Source: Ramlibacter pinisoli
GTDB taxonomy: Bacteria; Pseudomonadota; Gammaproteobacteria; Burkholderiales; Burkholderiaceae_C
Assembly: GCF_009758015.1 (NCBI RefSeq)
Contig: NZ_WSEL01000003.1
Coordinates: 1,240,001 to 1,304,000, forward strand
Direction: 5' to 3'
DNA length: 64,000 nt
Part shown: one piece after another, positions 43,931 to 52,446 of the stretch
Layout: every line of letters starts with the position of its first letter
How positions within the stretch are numbered: the stretch's first letter is position 1
Notes under the pieces: generated by a model
Databases searched by the model: none
What the model was told of the DNA's origin: nothing
Seen by the model: only the letters and a program-made list of their open reading frames with translations
Made by a program: the position numbers and the translations under genes

Positions 43931-44647
43931 ATGGCACTCAACCCGACCACCAAGGCCCAGCTGATGGGCGTGAGCACGGCCACGCTGTGCACCGCCCTGT
44001 TCAAGCGCGGGCTGCGCAACCAGTTCATCCAGGACGTGCACCCGCTGAACGCCAACCTGCCGAACATGGTGGGCGAGGCCTTCACGCTGCGCTACATCCC
44101 GGCGCGCGAGGACCTGAACCCGATCACGGTGTTCCTCGACCGCAACCACCCGCAGCGGCAGGCCGTCGAGCAATGCCCCGAAGGCGCGGTGATGGTCATC
44201 GACAGCCGCAAGAACGCGCGCGCCGCCTCGGCCGGCTCCATCCTGGTCACGCGGCTGATGGTGCGCGGCTGTGCCGGCGTGGTGACCGACGGGGGCTTTC
44301 GCGACTCGCCCGAGATCGGCGCCATGACCTTCCCCTCCTACCACCACCGCCCGAGCGCACCGACCAACCTGACGATGCACCAGGCGCTGGACATCAACGT
44401 GCCCATCGGCTGCGGCGACGTGGCCGTGTTCCCGGGCGACGTGGTGGTGGGCGACCGCGAGGGAGTGGTGGTCATCCCCGCCCACCTGGCCGACGAGGTC
44501 GCGGCCGAAGCCCACGAGATGACCGCGTTCGAGGACTTCGTGAGCGAAGAGGTGCTCAAGGGCCGCAGCATCCTGGGCCTGTACCCGGCCACCGACCCGC
44601 GCACCAAGGACGACTTCGCCGCCTGGCGCCGCGCCAAGGGACGCTGA
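43931..44647 (+). CDS. RraA/HMG-aldolase-like family protein
   Basis: 238 residues of the RraA fold (class II 4-hydroxy-4-methyl-2-oxoglutarate aldolase family). Seen: AEGAVMV-like PEGAVMVIDSRKN, ILVTRLMVRGCAGVVTDGGF followed by Arg-Asp (GGFRDSPE), where the Arg-Asp pair is the substrate and metal site, and FPGDVVVGDREGVVVIPAHL. Catabolic operon context suggests an aldolase that cleaves a 4-hydroxy-2-oxo acid to pyruvate or glyoxylate products rather than an RNase E regulator. Last gene of the operon. Confidence 0.85.
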   Translation: MALNPTTKAQLMGVSTATLCTALFKRGLRNQFIQDVHPLNANLPNMVGEAFTLRYIPAREDLNPITVFLDRNHPQRQAVEQCPEGAVMVIDSRKNARAASAGSILVTRLMVRGCAGVVTDGGFRDSPEIGAMTFPSYHHRPSAPTNLTMHQALDINVPIGCGDVAVFPGDVVVGDREGVVVIPAHLADEVAAEAHEMTAFEDFVSEEVLKGRSILGLYPATDPRTKDDFAAWRRAKGR

Positions 44648-44653
44648 AGCGCC

Positions 44654-45469
44654 TCAGGCGACCTGCACGGTGACCCGCAGGTAGTTGGCCGGAATCTCGG
44701 TCGACTGCGGGTTGCCGCTGCGGTTCTGGGCGGCGAACAGCGCCTCGAGCTCCTCGCGCAGCCGCCCCTCGCGGCCCTCCCTCGCAGCGGCCTCGAACGC
44801 GTTCATGGTCGGGCCGTAGAAGCGGCGGAACAGGTCGACGAAGGCCTCCGGCGAACCGGGGAAGCGGAAGGTGAACGTGTCGGCCTGGCAAGCCACCGCA
44901 TCGGCCGGCACGCCCGCGGCGCCGAATCGTTCGAGCACGTGGTCCTGCACGCCCCAGGTCATCGGGCTCACGAATCCCTGCGGCGGCGGCGGCGAATAGG
45001 CCGAACTGATCTTGAGGATCTGCGCCACCAGCGTCGGGTCGTTCGGGATCCAGTTGCCCATCACGATGGCCCCACCCGGCCGGGTGACGCGCACCATCTC
45101 GCGCGCCACGTCGGCGGGCCGCGGCGCGAACATGGCGCCGAAGACCGAGACCACGCGGTCGAAGCTGCCGTTCTCGATGCCCTCGAGATTGCTGGCATCG
45201 CCCTCGACGAAGCGGATGTTGGCCAGCCCGGCAGCACGCGCGCGGTCGTTGCCGGCACGCACCAGGTTCTCGGCGATGTCGACGCCCAGCACGTCGGCGC
45301 CGAGCTGGGCCGCCGGCAATGCGGTGGTGCCGTCGCCGCAGCCGAGGTCCATGACCCGCATGCCGGGCCGCAGGCCCAGCGTGGCGACCAGCGCTTCGCC
45401 ACTGGCGCGCATGCTGTCGGCGATGCGCGTGAAGTCGCCCTTTTCCCACAAGGCCTTGTTCGGATTCAT
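44654..45469 (-). CDS. Class I SAM-dependent methyltransferase
   Basis: 271 residues from MNPNKALWEKGDFTRIADSM. SAM site GMRVMDLGCGDGTTALPAAQ, acidic LGVDIAENLV, then FDRVVSVFGAMFAPRP and RPGGAIVMGNWIP. UbiE/Methyltransf_11 subgroup. GGAG lies a few bases before the ATG. Convergent with the RraA-like gene, 6 bp apart. Substrate unknown. Confidence 0.85.
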   Translation of the reverse strand: MNPNKALWEKGDFTRIADSMRASGEALVATLGLRPGMRVMDLGCGDGTTALPAAQLGADVLGVDIAENLVRAGNDRARAAGLANIRFVEGDASNLEGIENGSFDRVVSVFGAMFAPRPADVAREMVRVTRPGGAIVMGNWIPNDPTLVAQILKISSAYSPPPPQGFVSPMTWGVQDHVLERFGAAGVPADAVACQADTFTFRFPGSPEAFVDLFRRFYGPTMNAFEAAAREGREGRLREELEALFAAQNRSGNPQSTEIPANYLRVTVQVA

Positions 45470-45654
45470 CCCATTGCTCCCGGTTGGACGGGTTGGCCGC
45501 AAGCCCCGGCCCTGGCCCGCCGCGCAGGCTACGCCCGGCTCCGCAGGAAGTCCATCGATGGGTTGCCTTCCCGTTGCCCGGCAGGGGCACCGCCCAGCCC
45601 GGCCGCACCGTGCCACCATCGCGGGACCTTCCGATCCCGAGGCAAGGACAGCCC

Positions 45655-46065
45655 ATGACCGATCTCACGCAGCTGCAGCAGGTGCTGCAACCCCTCTTCC
45701 CCGGCCTGATGGGCGTGCGCCTGCTCGAGGCGACGCCCGAGCGCGTGGTGGCCGAGATGGTGGTGCGGCCCGACCTGTGCACGGCCGGCGGCATCCTGCA
45801 CGGCGGCGCCGTGATGGCGTTCGCCGACACGCTGGGCGCCGTGGGCACCATCGTCAACCTGCCGCCCGGCAAGTCGACCACCACCACCGACTCCAGCACC
45901 AAGTTCATGGCCGGCGCCATGGCCGGCACCACGGTCCGCGGCGAATCGGTGGCGCTGCACCGCGGGCGCACCACCCACGTCTGGCAGACGTCGATCACCA
46001 ACGACGCCGGGCGGCTCTGCGCGCAGGTGACGCAGACGCAGCTGGTGATGGACGCCCGCGGCTGA
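45655..46065 (+). CDS. PaaI-type hotdog thioesterase
   Basis: 136 residues. The PaaI/4HBT motif GGILHGGAVMAFADTLGAVG carries the catalytic HGG plus Asp, followed by STTTDSSTKFMAGA and the closing AQVTQTQLVM. Likely hydrolyses an acyl-CoA. Start at 45655 (MTDLTQLQQ). Solitary gene; the upstream frame to 45484 is not family-like. Followed by a 96-bp repeat. Confidence 0.88.
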   Translation: MTDLTQLQQVLQPLFPGLMGVRLLEATPERVVAEMVVRPDLCTAGGILHGGAVMAFADTLGAVGTIVNLPPGKSTTTTDSSTKFMAGAMAGTTVRGESVALHRGRTTHVWQTSITNDAGRLCAQVTQTQLVMDARG

Positions 46066-46092
46066 GCCTGCGCGGGCTCGCCTCGACACCTC

Positions 46093-46188
46093 GTCATGCC
46101 GGGCTCGACCCGGCATCCAGCTCCGGAACAAGGCCGCACCGGAACCACGATCGGGCGATGGATTGCGGGTCACGCCCGCAATGACGGC
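46093..46188. repeat. 96-bp composite inverted repeat, copy 2
   Basis: Left hairpin GTCATGCCGGGCTCGACCCG and right hairpin GGATTGCGGGTCACGCCCGC with trailing AATGACGGC. Same total length as the copies at 37005-37100 and 60530-60625; reversed relative to copy 1 in the order of its ATGCCGG and TTGCGGG arms. Lies between convergent genes (thioesterase and ASCH protein). Confidence 0.75.
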
Positions 46189-46208
46189 GAGGAAGCGGGG
46201 ATCGCGCC

Positions 46209-47336
46209 TCAGGCATCCGCGCGCTGCAGGGCCTGCGCCACCTGGCGCAAGGGCGCCAGCGCAGGGAGCGCATCGACGGCGACCCGCTCGGGGCACCAGG
46301 GCGACGGCAGGGCGGCGGCCCAGGCCATGACGGTCTGCAGCGTGTCGGGCGGCAGGCTCTCCATGGCGTCGATCCGGATCGTGAGCGCCGCGACCCGGCC
46401 GTCGGCCGGTGCGAACGCCCAGTCGTAGCGGCCGCATCCCACGCGCACCGCGCCGTCCTGCCTGGCCGACATGGCCACCAGCCAGCGGCAGCCGAAGGCC
46501 ACCGCGTCCGGCGGCGGCGGCGCGCCGAGGCAGACGCTGTGCACGTTCTCGTACTCCTGGTTGAAGCGGCGCACCAGCGTCTCGGCCAGGGCCTCGCGGC
46601 CGGCCGATGCCGGCGGGAACGAGATCGCGTCGGTGCGCACGACCATGCGCAGCTGCACGTCGGGCGCGAAGGCCGCGTCGAGCAGGTAGGGCCGGTTGCC
46701 GTCCTTGGCCCGGAGGTAGGCGGCGATCGCCTCGGCGGGGGAAATCGCCTGGCCCTCGAACGCGCGGGCGACGGCCACCGGGCGCGCATCGGCGACGGTG
46801 GGCGGCCAGACGACCTGGAAGCACTGGCACAGGACCGGAGTGTCGTCCTGCAGCCGGCCGCCCCACTCGCGGAAGACTTGGCCGAAGTACCACGCATGGG
46901 CCTGCCGCCAGGCCGCCAGGCTGCCGTCGCCCTCGCCTTCCCGGGCCGCGAAGGAGGCGTCGACGGCCTCGAACGCCACCAGCTGCACCGAGGTGCGCTC
47001 GATGATGGCCACGGGATGGCCGGCCCCGTCCAGGACGATGCTCAGGTCGCCCGCCACCGGCAGCGCCTCGCCCAGCGCCGTGTACTCCACCGGCAGGCTG
47101 GCCGTGGCCCGCTTGCGGCCGGCCAGGACCAGGGCGGCCAGCTCATCGGCCAACGGGCCCTCGCCACCGAAGCCGAAGGCGTCGGGCCAGGCCGTGCGGC
47201 GCGGGTCGCCTCCCGCGAGCGAGGCGGTGAAGCCGTCCCAGAAGGCCGCGCACTCGGCGTCCTGCCGCACATCGCGCCGGCCGGCCCGTGCCCGCGCGGC
47301 GCGCGGGTCGGCGTCGGGGATGGGGGTGAACGACAT
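46209..47336 (-). CDS. ASCH domain fused to SnoaL/NTF2-like domain
   Basis: 375 residues. Residues about 25-165 are an ASCH domain (AAFWDGFTASLAGGD; ELAALVLAGRKRATASLPVE; AIIERTSVQLVAFEAVDASF; WRQAHAWYFG). Residues about 185-345 look like a SnoaL/NTF2-like domain (ISPAEAIAAYLRAKDGNRPY; LLDAAFAPDVQLRMVV; LAETLVRRFNQEYENVHSVC). ASCH domains bind RNA or nucleosides, SnoaL folds bind small ligands. I know each family alone, not this pairing. Cytoplasmic; no operon partners. Confidence 0.75.
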   Translation of the reverse strand: MSFTPIPDADPRAARARAGRRDVRQDAECAAFWDGFTASLAGGDPRRTAWPDAFGFGGEGPLADELAALVLAGRKRATASLPVEYTALGEALPVAGDLSIVLDGAGHPVAIIERTSVQLVAFEAVDASFAAREGEGDGSLAAWRQAHAWYFGQVFREWGGRLQDDTPVLCQCFQVVWPPTVADARPVAVARAFEGQAISPAEAIAAYLRAKDGNRPYLLDAAFAPDVQLRMVVRTDAISFPPASAGREALAETLVRRFNQEYENVHSVCLGAPPPPDAVAFGCRWLVAMSARQDGAVRVGCGRYDWAFAPADGRVAALTIRIDAMESLPPDTLQTVMAWAAALPSPWCPERVAVDALPALAPLRQVAQALQRADA

Positions 47337-47402
47337 GCCGTGCGCGGCTGCGGCCGACAGGCTCAGGCCGCCCGGCCCAGCGCTGGCGGGACGGTGGGTG
47401 GA

Positions 47403-47819
47403 TCAAGCCGCATGCCGCGTTCCTCCCCGTGGACGGATCACGAGCTCGTGGAAGCCGGTGGCCGGATCGTGCTCGCGCGTGAGCGACCAGTCGCTGAGCG
47501 CAACCAGAAGAAGCTCGGCTGTCGTGCGGACCGTGTTGCCGTAGCCGACGTGGCCGCCGGACACGCGGCCGGACGCATCGGAGACCGCCATGTGCAGGTG
47601 CGCCCCCGACGCGCCGAGCGTGCCCGAGAGGGTGAGGATTTCCAGGGGACCGGCGACCACGCTGTCGGTGGCCGCGCCCGCGTACCGGAGACGGGCCTCG
47701 ACCAGGCTGCCGATCCCGGCGACCACGAACGCGGACTCCATCCCGGGTCTCGCCGCAGCGTCTTCCAGGGCGCGCCGCAGGTCCACGCCGGGCGGCAGGC
47801 GAAGGGGCAACCGGTCCAT
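47403..47819 (-). CDS. PPC/DUF296 domain protein
   Basis: 138 residues from MDRLPLRLPPGVDLRRALED. The PCC/PPC motif GTLGASGAHLHMAVSDASGR with HVGYGNTV is clear, including the two His that can bind metal. In bacteria these are stand-alone trimeric proteins of unknown role; the same fold accompanies AT-hooks in plants. Lies 66 bp upstream of the ASCH protein gene on the same strand. Confidence 0.85.
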   Translation of the reverse strand: MDRLPLRLPPGVDLRRALEDAAARPGMESAFVVAGIGSLVEARLRYAGAATDSVVAGPLEILTLSGTLGASGAHLHMAVSDASGRVSGGHVGYGNTVRTTAELLLVALSDWSLTREHDPATGFHELVIRPRGGTRHAA

Positions 47820-47950
47820 CGCCGTCAGGCCCGCGTCCCGGGCAGCACCCCGGACAGACTCGTCGGCATTCCTGTGCGCTGCTCCAGCATGTGGTCGGTC
47901 CTCGCTTCCAGCCCCGGCAGCATAGTCACCGGCCAGCGACCCTGCAATTC

Positions 47951-47976
47951 GGATGCCGGGCCGAGCCCGGCAGGGC
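47951..47976. repeat. Solo REP-like hairpin unit
   Basis: GGATGCCGGGCCGAGCCCGG followed by CAGGGC is one arm of the 96-bp composite repeat in a single, degenerate copy, located between the PPC protein gene and the DUF2306 gene. Confidence 0.5.
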
Positions 47977-47983
47977 GGCGACC

Positions 47984-48679
47984 TCAGGCCGAGCGCCGGG
48001 CCGCCGGGCCCCGTGGCGCCGGTCGCGCGGCCGGCCGCCAGAACGCCACGATCGCATCGGCTGCCAGGACCACGCAGACCGTCGACAGCCAGATCATGGC
48101 CGCGGCGCCGCCGGCATCGGCCGGGAACCGGAACCCGAGCACCTCGGTGGTGAAGCGCACGATGACGAAGGTCAGCGTCAGTGCATAGCTGCGCGCCATC
48201 CACAGGCGATGCGTCGCGACGTCCGTGGCGCGGATGGCCACCAGCGCGGCCAGCGTGGTGAACAGCCACAGCAGGGCCTGGGCGACGGATGCCAGCCGCT
48301 CCGCCGGTTCGATGTGGAAGACCGCGATCCAGATCGCCACCGGTGCGGCGATGGCGATGGTCGACAGGTACACGTAGCCCAGCACGCGATGCACCCGCGG
48401 GTAGTGCACGCGCACCCCGGGGACGAGCTGGAACGGCCCGGTGAGCAACGCCAGCACGCCGCAGGCAGCGTGCAGGTGCAGCAGCCAGCCGTAGGGCCGG
48501 ATGCGCGCGGACCAGGCCTGGTCCAGGCCCAGCAGGAGCGGCGCCTCGACCACCAGGAAAACCGGCGCCGCGAACGCCGCCAGCAGAAGCAGCAGGACTA
48601 CCTGGACGGGCGTCGGCGCGACCCGCACGAACGGAGTGAGGAGCCAGCGGACCAGGGAGGCGGAACTCTTGAACTGCAT
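47984..48679 (-). CDS. DUF2306 membrane protein
   Basis: 231 residues with about six membrane helices (PVQVVLLLLLAAFAAPVFLV; LLHLHAACGVLALLTGPFQL; VHRVLGYVYLSTIAIAAPVA; ALLWLFTTLAALVAI; SYALTLTFVIVRFTTEVLGF; MIWLSTVCVVLAADAIVAFW). The HLHAACG and VHRVLGYVYL His residues are typical of DUF2306. Function unknown; possible heme or metal binding through conserved His is speculation. Confidence 0.8.
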   Translation of the reverse strand: MQFKSSASLVRWLLTPFVRVAPTPVQVVLLLLLAAFAAPVFLVVEAPLLLGLDQAWSARIRPYGWLLHLHAACGVLALLTGPFQLVPGVRVHYPRVHRVLGYVYLSTIAIAAPVAIWIAVFHIEPAERLASVAQALLWLFTTLAALVAIRATDVATHRLWMARSYALTLTFVIVRFTTEVLGFRFPADAGGAAAMIWLSTVCVVLAADAIVAFWRPAARPAPRGPAARRSA

Positions 48680-49224
48680 GGCTACCTCCGCAGGCGGGCT
48701 TCGGGATCCAGGGGATTCAGCGCGTGGTTGTCATTGAACGCCCTGCCCAGCCAGCCGGCCATCCTGCGTTCTGATTGGCCCGGACGTGCCGACGTCACGA
48801 CGGCTGAGCGGGCAGGCCGCGCCAGGCCTCGCGACCCCGCCTTGTTGCCGGACGTGACGGGCGTAACAGTTACGCCGAAATTGCCGCCCGTCCCGCCCTC
48901 GCCCGTCGAGGCACAGGCGTCTGGCGCACCGCAGCCCGAGCGCTCCATGTGCCGATGGTCAACCGAGGAAGCCGACCGTGCGTCGGGCGGCGGCCTGGCC
49001 CACCGTCAGCCGTCGCGTGAACGGCGCGGCGCGGCCAACTCCGTCACGTGCCAGGAGATGGGGCCCAGGCTGCCTCCGCAGCAACCGGCGCCGCTGTCTC
49101 GCGCCCGCCACGGCCGGGTCATCCATTGGCGGCATGCCTCGGCCGTTCCTGTCCTACATCCAATGCAAGAGCCTCGGATCAGGATGACTTCACCCCATCT
49201 CATCCATCGACAACGAGGACGGAC
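48680..49224. other. 545-bp intergenic region without a supported gene
   Basis: Between divergent DUF2306 and lipoprotein genes. A minus-strand open frame at 48682-48948 (88 codons) exists but is Gly/Ala/Arg/Ser-rich without a ribosome binding site or family resemblance. The GTAACAGTTACGCC segment at about 48863-48876 contains GTAACAGTTAC, an imperfect inverted repeat (GTAAC-A-GTTAC), a possible promoter/operator element. I see nothing else. Confidence 0.5.
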
Positions 49225-50505
49225 ATGAACACCCGCAGTACCCGCGTCACCGGGAGCCCCGTGACACACTTCTTCACCCTGGCCGTCCTCGCCGCAGCCC
49301 TCGCCGGCTGCGGCGGTGGCGGCGGTGCCGTGTCCAGCAACGCCACCAGCCAGCCGACGGGATCCACCGTGACCGCACAGACCGACCGCCAGCCCGCGGG
49401 CGCCGCCGCGCTCGCCCCGGATCCCGCCACCCGCGTGAACACCGACAGCGCCGGCGCGCAGACGCTGCGCGCCATCGGCGCCACCAGCGACGGCGGTTAC
49501 AGCGTCAGCTGGTTCTCGCAGCCACCCGGCGCCACGGCCGCGCTGCGGCTGCAGCATTTCGACGCGACCGGCGCGCGCAGCGGTGCCGACCACGCCGTCA
49601 CGCTCGATGCCGGCCAGAACGGCGTGGCGGCCGCGGTGCTGCCCGACGGCGGTCTGGCCGTGGCCACCGCCGTGGTCGCCACCGGCGCCGACACCGAACC
49701 GTGGATCACGCGCAGCTCGATCGTGGTGCGCCGCCACGATGCCAATGGCAGCCCGGCGCGCGCGCCGGTCGAGGTGGCGGCGATCACGCAGGACCGCACG
49801 GGCGCGACCACCATGCGCTACGTCGCCCAGCCCTCCGTGGCGCGCTGGGCCGACGGCAGCTTCGTGGTCGGCTGGCAGGTCATCGAAGAGACGGCGGGCG
49901 TGCGCACGCCGCAGGCCTGGACCCAGCGCTTCGATGCGCTCGGCAACCCGATCGGCTCGCCGGTGGTCGCCGGCCGCGCCGATGCCGACACCAGCTACCA
50001 GCTCATCGCCGTTCCCACCGGCGGCTACATCGTGGCCACGGCACAGCGCGTGATGGGCCGCACCTTCATCCAGTACGCCGGCTTCGACGGCGCGGTCGCG
50101 CCGGTCTTCCCGGCCGGCGCGCTCGGGACGGCCGAGGGCAGCCTGCTGCTGCCGCTGGAAGGTGGTGGGATGGTGCTGTTCGCGCCGGCACACACCTACG
50201 GCAGCGTGCAGCGCTATGCCGGTGACGGCCAGCCGGCGGGCAGCTCGACCTCGCTGCCGGCCATGCCGCTGGCGGCGGTGGCGCTGCCGGGCGGCGGCTG
50301 GATCACCTTCTCGGCCAGCGGTGGTGCCGAGCTGTCGGGGCAGCGGTTCGACGCCGGCGGCCAGCGCGAGGGCGATGCCTTCGCGGTGGCGCCCGGTGCG
50401 CTGGCGCCGCAGGGCGCGGTGCTGCAGGGCGGCAGCCTGGGCCTGGCCTGGACCACCGACGCCGGCGGCGACACCGACGTCATGACCCAGCGCCTGCGCC
50501 CCTGA
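49225..50505 (+). CDS. Putative lipoprotein with repeated beta-strand segments
   Basis: 426 residues. The lipobox LAAALAGC at residues about 22-29 is followed by a Gly5 run (CGGGGG) and a flexible Ser/Thr/Ala linker, typical of Burkholderiales lipoproteins. The rest contains repeated units such as LRLQHFDATGARSG, TQRFDALGNPIGSPV, YAGDGQPAGSS and QRFDAGGQREGD, spaced about 50-90 residues apart, with DGG/WADGSFVVGW turns, suggesting a beta-propeller-like surface domain. Function unknown. CAACGAGGAC precedes the ATG. Confidence 0.75.
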   Translation: MNTRSTRVTGSPVTHFFTLAVLAAALAGCGGGGGAVSSNATSQPTGSTVTAQTDRQPAGAAALAPDPATRVNTDSAGAQTLRAIGATSDGGYSVSWFSQPPGATAALRLQHFDATGARSGADHAVTLDAGQNGVAAAVLPDGGLAVATAVVATGADTEPWITRSSIVVRRHDANGSPARAPVEVAAITQDRTGATTMRYVAQPSVARWADGSFVVGWQVIEETAGVRTPQAWTQRFDALGNPIGSPVVAGRADADTSYQLIAVPTGGYIVATAQRVMGRTFIQYAGFDGAVAPVFPAGALGTAEGSLLLPLEGGGMVLFAPAHTYGSVQRYAGDGQPAGSSTSLPAMPLAAVALPGGGWITFSASGGAELSGQRFDAGGQREGDAFAVAPGALAPQGAVLQGGSLGLAWTTDAGGDTDVMTQRLRP

Positions 50506-50590
50506 GCGCAGCCGCCGCCGGCGAGCGGCTCAGGGCGCGCACGGGCGGCGCGTCCGAGCGACGCCGGCGCCCGGTTCGTGCAGGAGGGCC

Positions 50591-51505
50591 TCAGCCCTGC
50601 GCGGCGCGGCGCAACCGCAGGGCGTCGGGCAGCGGGACCGAGCGGCGCAGCACATCCTCGGCCAGCCACAGCGCCGAGCGTGCGGCACGCTGGGCCACGA
50701 AGGGCAGCGGCATCTGCACGTAGTCGTCGTTGAAGACCTCGAAGCTGTAGTCGCCGCGGTAGCCCAGGGCGTCGAGCCGGCGCACCAGTTCCACCAGCGC
50801 CGGCGTGTGCACGCCCTCGCCCGGGAACACGCGGAAGGTGCGCGCGGTGGCCATGCGCTCCTCGAAGGTGCGGGTCTCCTGCCACATGAAGTCGGACAGC
50901 TGCACCAGGAACACGCGATCCGGATCCAGCTCGTCGATGGCATCCAGCCCGGTGTTGGCCGCCAGCAGGTGGAACGAATCCAGCCCCAGGCCCAGGTTGG
51001 GGCAGTCGCCGCGGCACACCACGTCCCAGGCGGTGGTGAACTCGTTGACGGTGCGGCCCCACGACAGGCCCTCGTAGGCGATGCGGATGCCGAACGGCAC
51101 CGCCAGCATGGCCAGCTTGCGCAGGTCGCGGGCGATGTGGTCGAGGTCCTGGGTGGCGTGGGTGGAGGTCGACGAGCAGGCCAGCAGCACCGTGCAGCCG
51201 AGCTCGGCGCACATCTCCAGCATGGCGCGCGCGATGTCCACCTTGTACTGGTGCAGATGGCCCGACAGGCCCTCGAAGTCGCGCAGCACCTGGAAGCCGG
51301 TGCCGCGCAGGCCGCTGGCGCGTACCGCGCGCGCGGCAGCCTTCCAGCCTTGCGGATGGCCCACCAGGTCGTTGGCCTTGAGCATCACCTGGCCGAAGCC
51401 GGCCTCGGCCATCGCCTCCAGCTTGGCCTCCAGCGGGCCGGCCAGGGTGATGGTGTCCATGCCGAAGCCGGCGATGGCCTGGCGCAGGCTGCGCGGGTCC
51501 TTCAC
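50591..51505 (-). CDS. Xylose isomerase-like TIM barrel, dehydroshikimate dehydratase type
   Basis: 304 residues from GTG 51505, overlapping the stop of the preceding VOC gene (GTGA). The AP endonuclease 2/sugar isomerase fold is shown by MDTITLAGPLEAKLEAMAEA, the metal Glu in IAYEGLSWGRTV, Asp-x-x-His in LGLDSFHLLA, VQLSDFMWQE, FPGEGV, and the second Glu in YSFEVFNDDY. In QuiC-type enzymes this barrel (AsbF/QuiC catalytic domain) converts 3-dehydroshikimate to protocatechuate. Its place after shikimate dehydrogenase and TRAP genes supports that role. Confidence 0.82.
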   Translation of the reverse strand: MKDPRSLRQAIAGFGMDTITLAGPLEAKLEAMAEAGFGQVMLKANDLVGHPQGWKAAARAVRASGLRGTGFQVLRDFEGLSGHLHQYKVDIARAMLEMCAELGCTVLLACSSTSTHATQDLDHIARDLRKLAMLAVPFGIRIAYEGLSWGRTVNEFTTAWDVVCRGDCPNLGLGLDSFHLLAANTGLDAIDELDPDRVFLVQLSDFMWQETRTFEERMATARTFRVFPGEGVHTPALVELVRRLDALGYRGDYSFEVFNDDYVQMPLPFVAQRAARSALWLAEDVLRRSVPLPDALRLRRAAQG

Positions 51506-52416
51506 GCCGGCCCCTCGTCGTGCACCAGCTCGAACACCACGCCGCCCAGGTAGGTCTTGGTGATGGCGCCGCGCCGCTCGGTGTGCGCGGCCTCGGACTC
51601 GACGAATTCCATGCCGCGCGCGCGCAGCGCCTGCACCGCGGCCAGCACGTCGGGCACGCCCAGGCCGATGCGCTGCAGCCGCTCGCGGCCGTCGTCGACG
51701 TCGGGCTCGGGCTCGATCAGCTGCAGCATGAACTGGTTGGCCAGGTCCAGGCTCGGAGCCCGCATCAGCTTGCCCGAGGGCAGGATGCCGAAGCGCTGCT
51801 CGTCGGGGATGAGCGACAGGCCGAACAGCTCCTCGTAGAACGCGATCCAGTCGGCGCTGCGGCCGGCGCCGATGTACTGCACCACGCCGAAGAAGTGGAT
51901 GCCGGCCACGGCCGGCGGGCGCTGGTCGACGGTGGGGATGGGCACGAAGTCCACGTCCCAGATCGAGAACTCCTTGTAGCGGTCGACGAAGTACAGGCGG
52001 CTGCCGCCGGCGCCATGGATGGCCGGGATGTTCAGCTCCATCGCCTCGGGATGCGTGGGCACCTCCCAGCCGCCCAGGTCGAGCACGCGGCGGTAGGCCG
52101 AGCGGGCATCGCGCACGCGGAAGGCCACGGCGCTGATGGCCGGAACCTCGGACAGGGGCGCCGCCTCGCCGTCGACCGGGTGGGCGTCGACCACAACGTT
52201 CAGGCCGCCCTGGCGGTACAGCAGCACCTCGCGCGAGCGGTGCCGCGCCACCGGGCGGAAGCCCATCATCTCGAGCACGTGCCCCAGCGCCTGCGGCTTG
52301 GAGGTGGAGAACTCGACGAACTCGATGCCGTCCAGGCCGAGCGGGTTGGACTCGTCGCTGAACGAGGCCTGCAGCGGCTCGCGGGCGTGGTCGGGATGGA
52401 CAAGCAGGTCGCTCAT
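51502..52416 (-). CDS. HPPD-like VOC protein, partner of the TIM barrel
   Basis: 304 residues with two VOC halves of the 4-hydroxyphenylpyruvate dioxygenase type: GLDGIEFVEFSTSKPQALGH (N-terminal) and IHFFGVVQYIGAGRSADWIA with FYEELFGL, ending TYLGGVVFELVHDEGPA. Candidate metal ligands are the His in GIHFFG and Glu in VFELVH. QuiC-type dehydroshikimate dehydratases of Pseudomonas carry such a domain fused behind the TIM barrel; here it is a separate gene placed before it. Alternatively a genuine dioxygenase. Confidence 0.82.
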   Translation of the reverse strand: MSDLLVHPDHAREPLQASFSDESNPLGLDGIEFVEFSTSKPQALGHVLEMMGFRPVARHRSREVLLYRQGGLNVVVDAHPVDGEAAPLSEVPAISAVAFRVRDARSAYRRVLDLGGWEVPTHPEAMELNIPAIHGAGGSRLYFVDRYKEFSIWDVDFVPIPTVDQRPPAVAGIHFFGVVQYIGAGRSADWIAFYEELFGLSLIPDEQRFGILPSGKLMRAPSLDLANQFMLQLIEPEPDVDDGRERLQRIGLGVPDVLAAVQALRARGMEFVESEAAHTERRGAITKTYLGGVVFELVHDEGPA

Positions 52417-52446
52417 GTCGGAAAACCTCTCGCGGGCCGCGGCCCC

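Noticed and set aside
48682..48948. Possible 88-codon minus-strand gene
   Set aside because: No ribosome binding site, low-complexity composition and no recognisable family; kept as intergenic.
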